A stretch of DNA of 46,850 nt, from the NCBI GenBank assembly GCA_020438395.1, contig JAGQUR010000019.1, positions 1 through 46,850 of the forward strand, written 5' to 3'. Numbering within the stretch: position 1 is the stretch's first letter; the number at the start of each line of letters is the position of its first letter. A program made the position numbers and the translations under genes. The notes beneath the pieces are model-generated. The model was not told where the DNA came from. It saw only the letters and a program-made list of their open reading frames with translations, and ran no database searches. Below, one piece after another: positions 25,063-34,885 of the stretch. The DNA is from Solirubrobacterales bacterium (lineage in GTDB: Bacteria > Actinomycetota > Thermoleophilia > Solirubrobacterales > 70-9).

Positions 25063-25268
25063 GGCGCGGCGGCGCCTACGATCGTTCGGTGCGGGCGCTT
25101 TCGGCGCTCTACATCGTGATCGGTCTGGTCATTCTCGGTTTGACGATCGCCCGCGGAGGCGGACCCGTCTCGATCGGATTCCTGATCGGCATCGCCTTCA
25201 TCGGCATCGGGGCGGGTCGCTACGTGGTGCAGCGCAAGATGGCCCGCGAGGAGGACGGCCCGCAGTGA
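25059..25268 (+). CDS. Small two-helix membrane protein between the permeases
   Basis: 69 residues from a GTG overlapping the permease stop. Two hydrophobic segments (ALYIVIGLVILGLTIAR and IGFLIGIAFIGIGAGRYVV) flank a Gly-rich loop, with a basic-then-acidic C-terminus (QRKMAREEDGPQ). No recognised family. Its stop overlaps the GTG start of the second permease, so translation of all three is coupled. It could be a small regulatory or stabilising subunit of the transporters. Confidence 0.75.
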   Translation: MRRGGAYDRSVRALSALYIVIGLVILGLTIARGGGPVSIGFLIGIAFIGIGAGRYVVQRKMAREEDGPQ

Positions 25269-27205
25269 AGATGCGGGAAATGAAGATCCCCGAGAAGGCG
25301 CCGCAGTCGGGCGCCCTCTGGCTGCTGATCGTCACCTATGCGGCGGTCGGCTTCTCGATCTACTTCTCGCTGGGCGTGGTCGCGAAGCGGGGGCTCGGGC
25401 TTACCCCGCTGATCTTCGTCGGGACGGGAGTCCTGTTCGTGATCACGATTTTCACCTACTTCGAAGGCAGCGCCATGTTGCGCGAAAGGGGAGGGTCCTC
25501 CTCCTTCGCCAGGCATGCCTTCAATGAACTCGTCGCCTTCGTGGCGGGCTGGGTGATCCTGCTCGACTACCTGATCGTGATCGCCCTGGCGGTCCTCTCC
25601 GTTCCTCATTACCTGCGGCCGATCACCGGGAACATCCACGGGACCATCTGGGTGCCGATCATCATGGCCGCGGTCGTCGTGTACATCACGGCTCTCAACC
25701 TGATCGACATCCCGGCCCGGCGCCGACCCCGGTTCCTGGTGGCGCTGGCCGCGGTCGACCTGTTCACCCAGGTGATCGTGATCCTGATCGGCCTGATCGT
25801 GGTCATGGATCCAGAGAGCCTGACCAGGAACATCGACCTTTTCAGCAGTCCCAGCATCCGCGACGTCATTTACGCGGGGGTGGTGGCGATGCTCGCATAC
25901 GCCGGGATCGAGGCGGTCTCCAACCTTGCCCCGGATCTGGATCTGAACCCGCGGCAGTTCAGCCGGGTGATCACGAGGGCGGTCTGGATCGTGCCCCTGC
26001 TCTACGCGCTGATGGCGGCAGTCGCCCTGATGGCGGTTCCAGTCCATCAGGGCCCTGACGGGCCAGTCACCAATCTCGGTTCGATCTACATCGAGGCACC
26101 GGTTCTGGGGGTGGTGGACGCCTTCCACCCGGAATGGTTGTCGACGGGCCTGCAATGGCTGGTCGCCGTAGTGGCGGCGGGGACTCTGACCTGGGCAGCC
26201 AATACCGCGATGCTCGGCGTGTCGAGACACACATACACGCTCGCGGTGAACCGCCAGATTCCGAGCTGGCTGGGACAGCTCGGCCGCCGCTACGAGGTCC
26301 CCTACAAGGCGATCATCCTCTGCGCCCTCGTCGTCTTCGGCCTGGCGATGATCCGCGACGTCGAAGTGCTGGCCGGTATCTACGCCTTCGGGGCGACGCT
26401 TGCGATCACCATCGCCCACCTGTCGGTTCTCCGGATGCGACGAACGATGCCGGACGCCGAACGTCCCTTCCGGGCGCCGCTGAATATCCGGATTGGCGGG
26501 GCGGAACGGCCCGTGACCGCGCTGGTCGGTGCGGTGCTCAGCAGTCTCGCCCTGGTTTCGGTCCTGATCTTCCACGACGCCGCCCGCTGGGTCGGCCTGG
26601 GCTGGCTGGCGGTCGGTCTGGTCGGCTACGTCATCTACAGGCTGGTAGTCGAGCAGGTGAGCCTGACCAAGCAGGTCACGGTCGAAGCGAGGGCCCTGAC
26701 CCGCCCCCGGGTGTCGATCGACTTCCACAACATCCTGGTGCCGATCTTCGGGACCAGGATCGACGACGAGATCGTCTCGACGGCGGGACGTATGGCGGCC
26801 GAGGGGGACCCGGAGGAACGGGGCGCCCACGCTGTGATGACGATCCTCTACCTGATCGAGATCCCGCTGACCCGGGGCATCAAGGACCCCTTGCCGGAGG
26901 AGGTCGCCGACGAGGCCCAGAGGGTGACCAAACGGGCGAAGGAGGTCGCCGACGAATACGAAGACGTCGAGATCAGGGTCAAGATCGAGCGGGTCCGCCG
27001 CAAGGGAACCGGAATCGTCTTCGCCGCCCGCCAGCTCAAAGCCGACGCGATCGTGATGGGGGCGGAGCCGCCCAGCCCGATCAAGGGCGGGTCCCAGTTC
27101 GGCGGGATCGGCGACTACCGTCCCGAGGAAATCGGTCCGGTCACCGCCTACGTTCTGAAGAGAGCCCCATGCAGGGTCCTCCTGACCGCTCCGCGGACTG
27201 CTTGA
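25265..27205 (+). CDS. Second APC-superfamily permease with USP-like C-terminal domain
   Basis: 646 residues, GTG start at 25265; ATG at 25271 is an alternative. It is a paralogue of the 23155 permease: the conserved block ERGGSSSFARHAFNELV and 12 predicted membrane segments are shared. The soluble tail (about 480-646) contains FHNILVPIFGTRID and LKADAIVMGAEPPSPIKGGSQFGG. This carries the GxxG/S-type nucleotide loop of universal stress proteins more clearly than the first copy. Pairing of two such permeases suggests a heteromeric transporter or two affinities. The downstream RCK genes begin 15 bp later but have their own promoter-like box. Potassium transport is inferred from context. Confidence 0.85.
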   Translation: MKMREMKIPEKAPQSGALWLLIVTYAAVGFSIYFSLGVVAKRGLGLTPLIFVGTGVLFVITIFTYFEGSAMLRERGGSSSFARHAFNELVAFVAGWVILLDYLIVIALAVLSVPHYLRPITGNIHGTIWVPIIMAAVVVYITALNLIDIPARRRPRFLVALAAVDLFTQVIVILIGLIVVMDPESLTRNIDLFSSPSIRDVIYAGVVAMLAYAGIEAVSNLAPDLDLNPRQFSRVITRAVWIVPLLYALMAAVALMAVPVHQGPDGPVTNLGSIYIEAPVLGVVDAFHPEWLSTGLQWLVAVVAAGTLTWAANTAMLGVSRHTYTLAVNRQIPSWLGQLGRRYEVPYKAIILCALVVFGLAMIRDVEVLAGIYAFGATLAITIAHLSVLRMRRTMPDAERPFRAPLNIRIGGAERPVTALVGAVLSSLALVSVLIFHDAARWVGLGWLAVGLVGYVIYRLVVEQVSLTKQVTVEARALTRPRVSIDFHNILVPIFGTRIDDEIVSTAGRMAAEGDPEERGAHAVMTILYLIEIPLTRGIKDPLPEEVADEAQRVTKRAKEVADEYEDVEIRVKIERVRRKGTGIVFAARQLKADAIVMGAEPPSPIKGGSQFGGIGDYRPEEIGPVTAYVLKRAPCRVLLTAPRTA

Positions 27206-27208
27206 GCG

Positions 27209-27214
27209 TAGGAT
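27209..27214 (+). promoter_or_regulatory. Putative -10 box, leaderless, for the RCK gene pair
   Basis: TAGGAT ends 6 nt before ATG 27221. The box overlaps the gap just after the permease stop at 27205, so the RCK pair can be transcribed separately from the permeases. Confidence 0.45.
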
Positions 27215-27220
27215 GGCGCC

Positions 27221-27721
27221 ATGTTCCTATTGATCGTCGGATGCGGGAGAGTGGGCTCGAGCCTGGCCCGTTCCATGCTGGACGAAGGCCACACCGTTTC
27301 CTGCCTCGATGAAGACCCCGAGTCGCATGCCCGCCTCGAGGTGGGCCTCGACACGACCTGGGAGGAAGCGGGAGGTCAGTTCACGGTCGGCACCGCGCTC
27401 GAGACCAAAGCACTCGAGGAGGCCGGGATCATTCACGCTGACGCCTTCGTCGCCGCCACCAACGGGGACAACACCAACATCGTCATCTCGCAGATCGCGC
27501 AGCGCCGATACGAGGTCGACACAGTAATCGCCCGGATCCTCGACCCCCTGAGGGCAGAGTGGTACCGCGAGCAGGGCCTGCGCACGATCTGTCCGACCAA
27601 GGTGGCGGTCGAGATGCTTGAAGACAAGCTTCGCGGGGCAGCCGGATCCATGCAGGCCGAGGGCGGTTCAGGAGAAGCCGGTCCCGAAGCATCCGGCTCC
27701 GAGGCGGGGGAGGGCAGCTAG
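27221..27721 (+). CDS. RCK_N (TrkA-N) potassium-transport regulatory protein, short form
   Basis: 166 residues. It begins with the dinucleotide-binding GCGRVGSSLA (8-17) and has the acidic LDEDP after strand 2, then ALEEAGIIHADAFVAATNGDNTNIVISQIA, all typical of TrkA-N/RCK_N. There is no RCK_C domain: after LEDKLRG the last ~25 residues are a Gly/Glu/Ser-rich tail. It is cytoplasmic, probably binds NAD(H) or a nucleotide, and gates a K+ channel or carrier. The next gene starts directly after its stop and encodes the two-domain partner. The layout resembles the paired ceoB/ceoC genes of mycobacteria beside an APC permease. Confidence 0.93.
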   Translation: MFLLIVGCGRVGSSLARSMLDEGHTVSCLDEDPESHARLEVGLDTTWEEAGGQFTVGTALETKALEEAGIIHADAFVAATNGDNTNIVISQIAQRRYEVDTVIARILDPLRAEWYREQGLRTICPTKVAVEMLEDKLRGAAGSMQAEGGSGEAGPEASGSEAGEGS

Positions 27722-28381
27722 ATGTACGTGATTGTGGCCGGGGCCGGCAAGGTCGGCTTGAACCTGACCCGGGAACTGATCGGCCAGGGGCATGAGGTGA
27801 CCCTGATCGAGAACCGGCGGGAGCAGTATCTGGCAGCCGAGCAACTGCTGGAGCACAACGTCCTTTACGGCGATGCCTCGGAGATCTGGGTTCTGGAGAG
27901 GGCCGGCATCGAACGGGCCGACATGGTGATCGCGGTGACCGGCGACGACGAGGACAACATCCTGATCTGCCAGGTCGCAAAGGAGAAATACGGGATCGAC
28001 CGGATCATCGCCCGGGTCAACAACCCGAGCAACCGGGCCCATTTCGATCTCCTGAATATCAAGCCCGTGGTTTCGGCGACCGAGCTCATTCTGCGTCTGC
28101 TCGAACACGAGGTTCCCCATCACAATCTCGTTCATCTGCTCGATCTGGAGGAAGAGGAGATCGAGATCATCGAGATCCGGCTCGGCAGCAAGTCAACCGT
28201 GGTCGGCCGGACGGTGGGCGAACTGAACACCCCGGACAACACCCTGGTGATCGCGATAATCCGCGACGGTCGCGGTGTCGTTCCGAATGCTTCGACGGTG
28301 TTCGAGGAGGGTGACGACGTACTCGCCGTTCTCGATCCCGACCGCGAAGAAGAACTGAAGCAGATCTTCACCGACGCCTGA
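27722..28381 (+). CDS. Two-domain RCK protein (TrkA-N plus TrkA-C)
   Basis: 219 residues, immediately after the preceding RCK gene (0 bp gap). The N-terminal domain has AGAGKVGLNLTREL (6-19), the acidic LIENR after strand 2 and AVTGDDEDNILICQVAKEKY. The C-terminal RCK_C half contains IEIRLGSKSTVVGRTVGEL, then LVIAIIRDGRGVVPNASTVFEEGDDVLAVL. The expected role is the cytoplasmic regulator of a K+ transport protein. With the one-domain partner it could form mixed rings. No trkH/ktrB-type channel gene is in the window, so the APC permeases are the only visible transport partners. It ends at a hairpin shared with the tRNA-Gln gene. Confidence 0.95.
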   Translation: MYVIVAGAGKVGLNLTRELIGQGHEVTLIENRREQYLAAEQLLEHNVLYGDASEIWVLERAGIERADMVIAVTGDDEDNILICQVAKEKYGIDRIIARVNNPSNRAHFDLLNIKPVVSATELILRLLEHEVPHHNLVHLLDLEEEEIEIIEIRLGSKSTVVGRTVGELNTPDNTLVIAIIRDGRGVVPNASTVFEEGDDVLAVLDPDREEELKQIFTDA

Positions 28382-28405
28382 AAAAGCCCGGCACTGAGGC
28401 CGGGC
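28381..28405 (-). terminator. Terminator of tRNA-Gln (possibly bidirectional)
   Basis: GCCCGGC (28386-28392) and GCCGGGC (28399-28405) form a 7-bp GC stem with a 6-nt loop. On the minus strand it is followed by five U residues, correct for the end of the tRNA-Gln transcript. It begins right at the stop of the RCK gene and may also stop transcription from that side. Confidence 0.75.
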
Positions 28406-28425
28406 CTGGCGAATCGGTATCAAGG

Positions 28426-28496
28426 CTGCGGGGCAGGGACTCGAACCCCGATTTCACGGACCAGAACCGCACGAATTACCATTATTCTACCCCGCA
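28426..28496 (-). tRNA. tRNA-Gln (CUG anticodon)
   Basis: A 71-nt cloverleaf can be folded by hand. The acceptor is TGCGGGG/CCCCGCA with discriminator G. The D stem is GAAT/ATTC, and the anticodon stem TGCGG/CCGTG (two G-U pairs) has the loop TTCTGGT. The variable loop is four bases, and the T arm is CGGGG-TTCGAGT-CCCTG. The anticodon is CTG, so it reads CAG glutamine codons. The 3' CCA is not encoded (CCT follows). A minus-strand terminator is 20 bp beyond it. Confidence 0.93.
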
Positions 28497-28639
28497 GCGG
28501 GTGCCCGGAAGGATAACGACGCGGCCATCCGGATGCAGTTCCGGGCGGGTCGGGACACCGGATTGCGCTGCTCATTTCCCGGCCCCAAGCGGAATGCAAT
28601 CCGCCGGGACCGACCGGATCATCTGTTACCTTCATTCAC

Positions 28640-29332
28640 GTGACCACCACCCGATTTGACATTCGGCACCTTGCCGGTGCGGTCGCGGCGATCGTGGCGC
28701 TCTCGCTGGGAGTTTCCGCCTGCGGCGGGGGCGATGACGGAGAGACCACGGCCCCGGTCACCACGACCACGACCACGGAACAGACCGTGGTGCTGACCAA
28801 GCAGGAGCTGATCAGCCAGGGCGACGACGTCTGCGCCGAAGCCAATTCGGCGCTCGGGTCGATCGAGACATCGACCGCCGACGAGACCACCAAGTCGTCC
28901 CAGATTGCCGATATCTACGATGGCATCGCCCAGCAACTGGGTGACCTCGGGACTCCGAGCGACGGCGATCCGCCGACCGACGTGATCGCAGCCGCCCAGC
29001 AGATCGCCGCCGGTACCGGTGACACGACCGACTTCACGACTGCCGCTGGCGAGTACGGCTTCACCGATTGCGCCCAGGCGCCGGAAGCGACCTCTTACCC
29101 GACCGATTCGACCAGCACCGACAGCACTTCCACCGACAGCAGCTCGACCGAGACCTACACGCCGCCAACGACCGATTCGACCGAGACCTACACTCCGCCG
29201 GCCACGACCACCGCACCCGACACGGGAACCGGCGGCGGCGTCGCCCCGACCACCCCGAGCACGGGCGGTGGCACCTCGACCGGCGGCAGCAGTTCCGGCG
29301 GCACAAGCAGCGGCGGCATCGGCCCCGGCTGA
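28640..29332 (+). CDS. Secreted lipoprotein with Thr/Ser/Gly-rich tail
   Basis: 230 residues from GTG 28640. The signal peptide ends in the lipobox GVSAC (about residue 24), followed by an acidic/Thr-rich stretch. A helical region (about 45-140) with two Cys residues (GDDVCAEANSALG and FTDCAQAP) and DIYDGIAQQLGDLGTPSDGD resembles small actinobacterial lipoproteins of unknown function. The last 85 residues are low-complexity Ser/Thr/Asp/Pro then Gly/Ser, probably disordered and reaching into the envelope. No partner genes are evident. It stands alone between the tRNA-Gln and the next secreted protein. Confidence 0.75.
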   Translation: MTTTRFDIRHLAGAVAAIVALSLGVSACGGGDDGETTAPVTTTTTTEQTVVLTKQELISQGDDVCAEANSALGSIETSTADETTKSSQIADIYDGIAQQLGDLGTPSDGDPPTDVIAAAQQIAAGTGDTTDFTTAAGEYGFTDCAQAPEATSYPTDSTSTDSTSTDSSSTETYTPPTTDSTETYTPPATTTAPDTGTGGGVAPTTPSTGGGTSTGGSSSGGTSSGGIGPG

Positions 29333-29490
29333 TTCTGCCTCAATCCGGGGGATAGTCGAAAAACCTCAGGTGCCCTTCCGTTGGGTTCGGCCAGTGGGCG
29401 CCTCTGGGAGGAGGACCCGACACCGCCCGGCCGGGGGCACCGTTCAAGCGGCTAGGGTACTTGGACTAATCCAACTATGGGGGGTCTGTG

Positions 29491-30228
29491 ATGTCTGTTT
29501 CGGGTCGGTTGAAGATGAAAGGGCCTGCGGTGGCGGCGGTTGCCGTTATCGGGGCGTTGGTACTCGGGCTGGCTCTGGCCGGGTCGATGGCTGCCGCTCC
29601 GGATGCGCAGGCAGCAAAGCTCACTGCCTGCGTGAAAAAGAAGACCGGCGCGATGCGTCTGGTCTCGGGCAAGAAGGCGAAGAAGAAGTGCCCGAGGGGC
29701 TGGCGCAAGGTCACCTGGCAAAAGGACAAGGGCCAGAGCGGCCTGCAGGTTGTTTCCGCCGACGGCAAGGTGGTGGGGAAGCTGGTAGGAACGGCTGGAG
29801 ACGGCGTAACCCTCAACGCCCTCAACGTTCTGCGTAACGGTGGCATCTACACATATCTCGGTGGCGGTCAGCTCTCCCCGATCACCTCGATGGCCGCCCT
29901 GCCCTCATTCAAGACGGCAGATTGCTCGGGTCAGGCATATCTCGGACTTAGCGGTTCTTTGCCCCCGGCCGCTCTTGACTTCTACAAGGGAATTCTCGGG
30001 GGCACTTTCCGGATGGTCTTCCGGACCTTCTCGCCGCTCGGCCTGGGTCCGGCTTCAGCCTGGAAGTTCCAGGGGGTCGTTGAGGATGTCACGGTCGGTA
30101 TTCAGCTCTACCAGCTTCAGACCGACGGAACCTGCGCCCCGGGTGATCCGAGCTTCACCGGCACCCTGTTCCAGTTCGATTCGGAGCCGGCTCCGCCCGA
30201 CTTCAAGGGTCCGCTCCGAATCAGGTAG
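29491..30228 (+). CDS. Secreted protein with Lys/Cys-rich N-terminal motif
   Basis: 245 residues from ATG 29491; a GTG directly before it is possible. GGGGGGT at 29478-29484 provides the ribosome binding site. The signal peptide (VAAVAVIGALVLGLALAGSMAAA) is followed by ACVKKKTGAMRLVSGKKAKK and CPRGWRKVTW. I recall this motif as a frequent N-terminal module of secreted proteins in Solirubrobacterales, where it often precedes collagen-like repeats, absent here. The rest (about 85-245) is beta-rich with a few Cys and no recognised domain. It ends 12 bp before a long hairpin shared with the convergent ABC exporter gene. Confidence 0.75.
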   Translation: MSVSGRLKMKGPAVAAVAVIGALVLGLALAGSMAAAPDAQAAKLTACVKKKTGAMRLVSGKKAKKKCPRGWRKVTWQKDKGQSGLQVVSADGKVVGKLVGTAGDGVTLNALNVLRNGGIYTYLGGGQLSPITSMAALPSFKTADCSGQAYLGLSGSLPPAALDFYKGILGGTFRMVFRTFSPLGLGPASAWKFQGVVEDVTVGIQLYQLQTDGTCAPGDPSFTGTLFQFDSEPAPPDFKGPLRIR

Positions 30229-30240
30229 ACGGCAAGGATC

Positions 30241-30272
30241 TCGTCGGCCGGCTGCTCTCAGCCGGCCGACGA
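30241..30272. terminator. Bidirectional terminator hairpin
   Basis: TCGTCGGCCGGCTG (30241-30254) and CAGCCGGCCGACGA (30259-30272) form a perfect 14-bp stem with a 4-nt loop between the convergent secreted-protein and ABC exporter genes. One arm contains the last codons of the exporter. No U-tract follows on either strand. Confidence 0.65.
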
Positions 30273-32131
30273 ATCCGTCCAGGAGCTGTAAAGCCCGGCG
30301 TAGAGACCTCCGGATTCGATCAACTCATCGTGGCTCCCGGTCTCGGCAATGTGGCCGCGCTCGAGAACGATGATCCTGTCTGCCCGGCGGATCGTCGACA
30401 GCCGGTGAGCGATCACGACGGCGGTGCGGCCCTTAAGTACCTCGTCGAGGGCGCGTTCGATGACCTTCTCGGTCCTGGTGTCAACCGCCGAAGTCGCTTC
30501 GTCGAGGATCAGGATCCGGGGCTCGGCCAGGATCACCCGGGCGAAGGCGACGAGCTGGCGCTGTCCGGAGGAGAGCTGGACACCGCGCTCGCCGACCTCG
30601 GTCTCCAGCCCATCGCTGAGTCGCTCGATGAACGGTGACGCGCCGACTGCATCGGCCGCGGCGGCGATCTCCTCAAGGGAGGCGTCGGGACGCCCGAAGG
30701 CGATGTTCTCCGCGATCGAGCCGGAGAAAAGGAATCCCTCCTGGGGGACGATGCCCATCTGGCTCCTGAGCGGCCTCTGCCGGTAATCCGGAAGCGGTCG
30801 GCCGTCGATCATGATGCGACCCTCCTGCGGGTCGTGGAAGCGGGTGATCAGCTTGGCGAGGGTGGACTTCCCGGCTCCCGTGCTTCCGACCAGGGCCACG
30901 GTCTCTCCCGGCGCGATTTCGAAGTCGATGTCCCTGACCGCCCAGCGGGGCTCTGCCGGGGCGGGCCTCACCGGCTCACCCGATTCCGCTTCGACCTCGG
31001 GGTCCTCGTAGGTGAAGGAAAGATCGTCGAAGGTGATGCGGCCCTCGAGGCGAGGCGGGTCGATCGCTTCCGGCCCGTCGACGATCTCCGCTTCGGTGTC
31101 GAGCAGGGTGAAGATCTTGTCCAGCGCCGCCATGCCCTGCTGGTAGGTCGCGTAGAGCTGCGAGAGCTGCTGGATCGGGTCGAAGAAGAGCTGCAGGTAT
31201 CCGACGAACGAGACGACCACGCCGATCATGATGTTGCCCTCGATCGCCTGCCAGCCGCCAAAGAGCAGAATCGCCGAAGTGCCGACCGCGGTCAGCAACT
31301 CGGTCGCCGGAAAGTAGCTGGCGTTCAGGTAGACGGTGGCCATGTTGGCCTGCCGGTTGGCCTCGTTGAGTTCCGTCATGTGGTCGATGTGACGGTCTTC
31401 CTGCCCGAAGCTACGGACCACCCGGACGCCGCTCAGTGTCTCCTGGAGATGGGCGGTGATCAGGGCGATTCGCTCGCGGGTCTCGCGGAAGGCTCCGGCC
31501 GAGTACTTGCGGAAGACCAGACTGGTGACCAGTAGCAACGGAAGCACGGCGAAGGTCACCAGGGCGAGCCGCCAGTCGAGCAGGAGCATGATCGCCACCA
31601 CCCCGAAAAGGGTGAGCAGATTCGCGAACAGGGTCACGATGCCGTCGCTGATCAGCTGGTTGAGCGCCTCGATGTCATTGGTCATGCGGGAAATCAGGGC
31701 GCCGGGCCGATTGCGGTTGAAGAAGCCGATCGACATGCGCTGGATGTGCTTGAAGACCTGTTCGCGAAGGTCCTGGAGCACCCTGATCCCGACCCAGCCG
31801 ACCAGCCAGGTCTGCAGCCACGAAGTCACGGCGTTGACGATCACGGCGATCACGAACAGCGCGATGCTCAGGTTGAGGGCCGAGATGTCACCGGTCTGAA
31901 TGCCGGCATCGATCGCCCGTCCTGCGAGATAGGGCGGGGCGAGCGCGGCACCCGTCGAGACCAGCACGGCCAGGACCATGAAGAAGATCCGGGTCCGGTA
32001 GGGCCGCAGGAGGCCCAGGGTCCAGCGGATCTTGCGACCCCGTCCGGCGACGATCTCCCGGTGTCCGTTCGCTTCGCGCGGCTCGGTGGCTTTGCCCGAC
32101 CCGGAGGCCGTCGGTTCTCTGCGCTCTGCGC

Positions 32132-32135
<4 letters not shown>
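30258..32135 (-). CDS. ABC exporter half-transporter with consensus catalytic site
   Basis: 625 residues: a ~40-residue charged N-terminus, a six-helix type IV ABC export domain (about 45-330), and an ATPase domain. The Walker A is VGSTGAGKST, the Q-loop VPQEGFLFSGS, the signature LSSGQRQ, Walker B ILILDEATS with the catalytic Glu, and the H-loop VIAHRLST. The partner gene upstream overlaps it by four bases and has a degenerate Walker B, so the two should form a heterodimer like LmrCD or TM287/288. The canonical ATP site combines this subunit's Walker motifs with the partner's LSGGQ. The substrates, possibly drugs or lipids, are not predictable. Confidence 0.93.
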
Positions 32136-33889
<1,754 letters not shown>

Positions 33890-33896
33890 CCCTATA

Positions 33897-33902
33897 ACTA
33901 TA
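33897..33902 (-). promoter_or_regulatory. Putative -10 box of the ABC exporter, leaderless
   Basis: On the minus strand TATAGT ends 7 nt before the ATG at 33889, in an AT-rich patch (33891-33916) unusual for this window. No clear -35 is visible. The patch could also be an operator for a local regulator. Confidence 0.55.
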
Positions 33903-33940
33903 CAAAGTGAAGTATTGGGCCAGGGAGGCCATCGGCTGCA

Positions 33941-33987
33941 GCGAGGTTGAAATCATGGCCTCATAGCGCTCTTCATTTCAACCTCGC
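33941..33987. repeat. 13-bp perfect inverted repeat between divergent genes
   Basis: GCGAGGTTGAAAT (33941-33953) and ATTTCAACCTCGC (33975-33987) with a 21-nt spacer. It lies in the gap between the ABC exporter and the divergent rRNA methyltransferase gene, so it sits upstream of both promoters. It may be an operator or cruciform. No U-tract supports a terminator. Confidence 0.75.
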
Positions 33988-34014
33988 CGGCATCCTCGGG
34001 ATGCCGGTCGCGTC

Positions 34015-34020
34015 TAGAGT
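34015..34020 (+). promoter_or_regulatory. Putative -10 box of the methyltransferase gene, leaderless
   Basis: TAGAGT ends 7 nt before GTG 34028, the preferred start. Its position argues against the longer frame starting at 33947. Confidence 0.5.
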
Positions 34021-34027
34021 GCCCGGG

Positions 34028-34885
34028 GTGGACAAGGCGGCGGTTGAGCTTCTGATCTGTCCCCATTGCGGGGGCGAGTTGCGTGAGAACGGCGCATCGC
34101 TGATCTGCTCGAAGGGCCACACGATGAACATCGCCCGTCAGGGCTACGTGAGCCTGCTGGGCCGGGACTCGGGCACCCATACCGCCGATTCGGCCGAGAT
34201 GGTTGCGGCGCGGGCCCGGTTCCTGGAAAGCGGGCGGTTCCAGCCTCTGGTCGAAGCCTTGGTCGCCTCTGCGAATTCCGGCAGGGACGCGACGGCCGAA
34301 TCGACTGGAGCCGTGATCGACCTCGGCTGCGGGACCGGCTACTACCTTTCTGCAGTCCTTGAAGCCCGGCCCGGCAGCACCGGAATCGGAATCGACAACT
34401 CGAAATTCGCCGCCCGCCGGGCGGCCAGGTGCCACGAGCGGGCGGGAGCGGTCGTCGCCGATATCTGGGACGAGATTCCGGTCAAGGACGGCGCGGCGGA
34501 ACTGGTCCTGAACGTCTTCGCGCCAAGAAACGGGGAGGAGATCGAACGCATCCTTGCTCCGGGCGGCCGGCTGGTCGTCGTGACGCCGCAGGCCGGGCAC
34601 CTGGCCGAGTTGATCGAACGCTTCGGGATGATCTCGGTCGATCCCGACAAGGAGGAGCGTCTCGGGCGCAGTCTCGGCCCTCTGGCCGGCGCGGCCGAGA
34701 GCCGGGAACTTGAGTGGAGCATGAGCCTCAGCCGGAGCGAGGTTCGGGATCTCGTTGAAATGGGACCCAGTGCTGGAAGAATGGAAGCGGCCGAAATGGA
34801 AACGGCGCTGCAGGAACTCGAGGAAGAGACCGTGGTCACCGCCGCGGTAACTGTCACCACGACAACCAAAGAGGAGAGGCAATGA
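34028..34885 (+). CDS. RlmA-like 23S rRNA (guanine-N1)-methyltransferase
   Basis: 285 residues from GTG 34028. An open frame begins at 33947, but the homologous sequence starts at VDKAAVELLICPHCGG. The N-terminal zinc finger CPHCGG...CSKGH (Cys, Cys, Cys, His) and the following ARQGYVSLLGRDSG are the hallmark of RlmA/TlrB enzymes. A SAM-binding Rossmann domain follows with VIDLGCGTGYYLSAVLE, GIGIDNSKFAARRAA, and NVFAPRN in the place of the catalytic loop. Family members methylate G745 or G748 in helix 35 of 23S rRNA; some confer macrolide (tylosin) resistance. The exact target here is unknown. The stop overlaps the alkylsulfatase-like gene start by four bases. Confidence 0.9.
   Translation: MDKAAVELLICPHCGGELRENGASLICSKGHTMNIARQGYVSLLGRDSGTHTADSAEMVAARARFLESGRFQPLVEALVASANSGRDATAESTGAVIDLGCGTGYYLSAVLEARPGSTGIGIDNSKFAARRAARCHERAGAVVADIWDEIPVKDGAAELVLNVFAPRNGEEIERILAPGGRLVVVTPQAGHLAELIERFGMISVDPDKEERLGRSLGPLAGAAESRELEWSMSLSRSEVRDLVEMGPSAGRMEAAEMETALQELEEETVVTAAVTVTTTTKEERQ

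Noticed and set aside
25220..26830. A 536-codon minus-strand frame.
   Set aside because: It is fully antisense to a clear APC permease, and its His/Asp/Arg/Gln-rich sequence has no hydrophobic or domain pattern.
22574..27220. Riboswitch (c-di-AMP ydaO type) upstream of the K+-type permeases.
   Set aside because: The gaps are 11 bp or less before the first permease, and the leader of the preceding gene appears leaderless, so there is no room for the aptamer.
26134..27312. A 392-codon plus-strand frame overlapping the second permease.
   Set aside because: The Gly/Arg/Asp-rich composition is that of an out-of-frame read; the permease frame carries the domain motifs.
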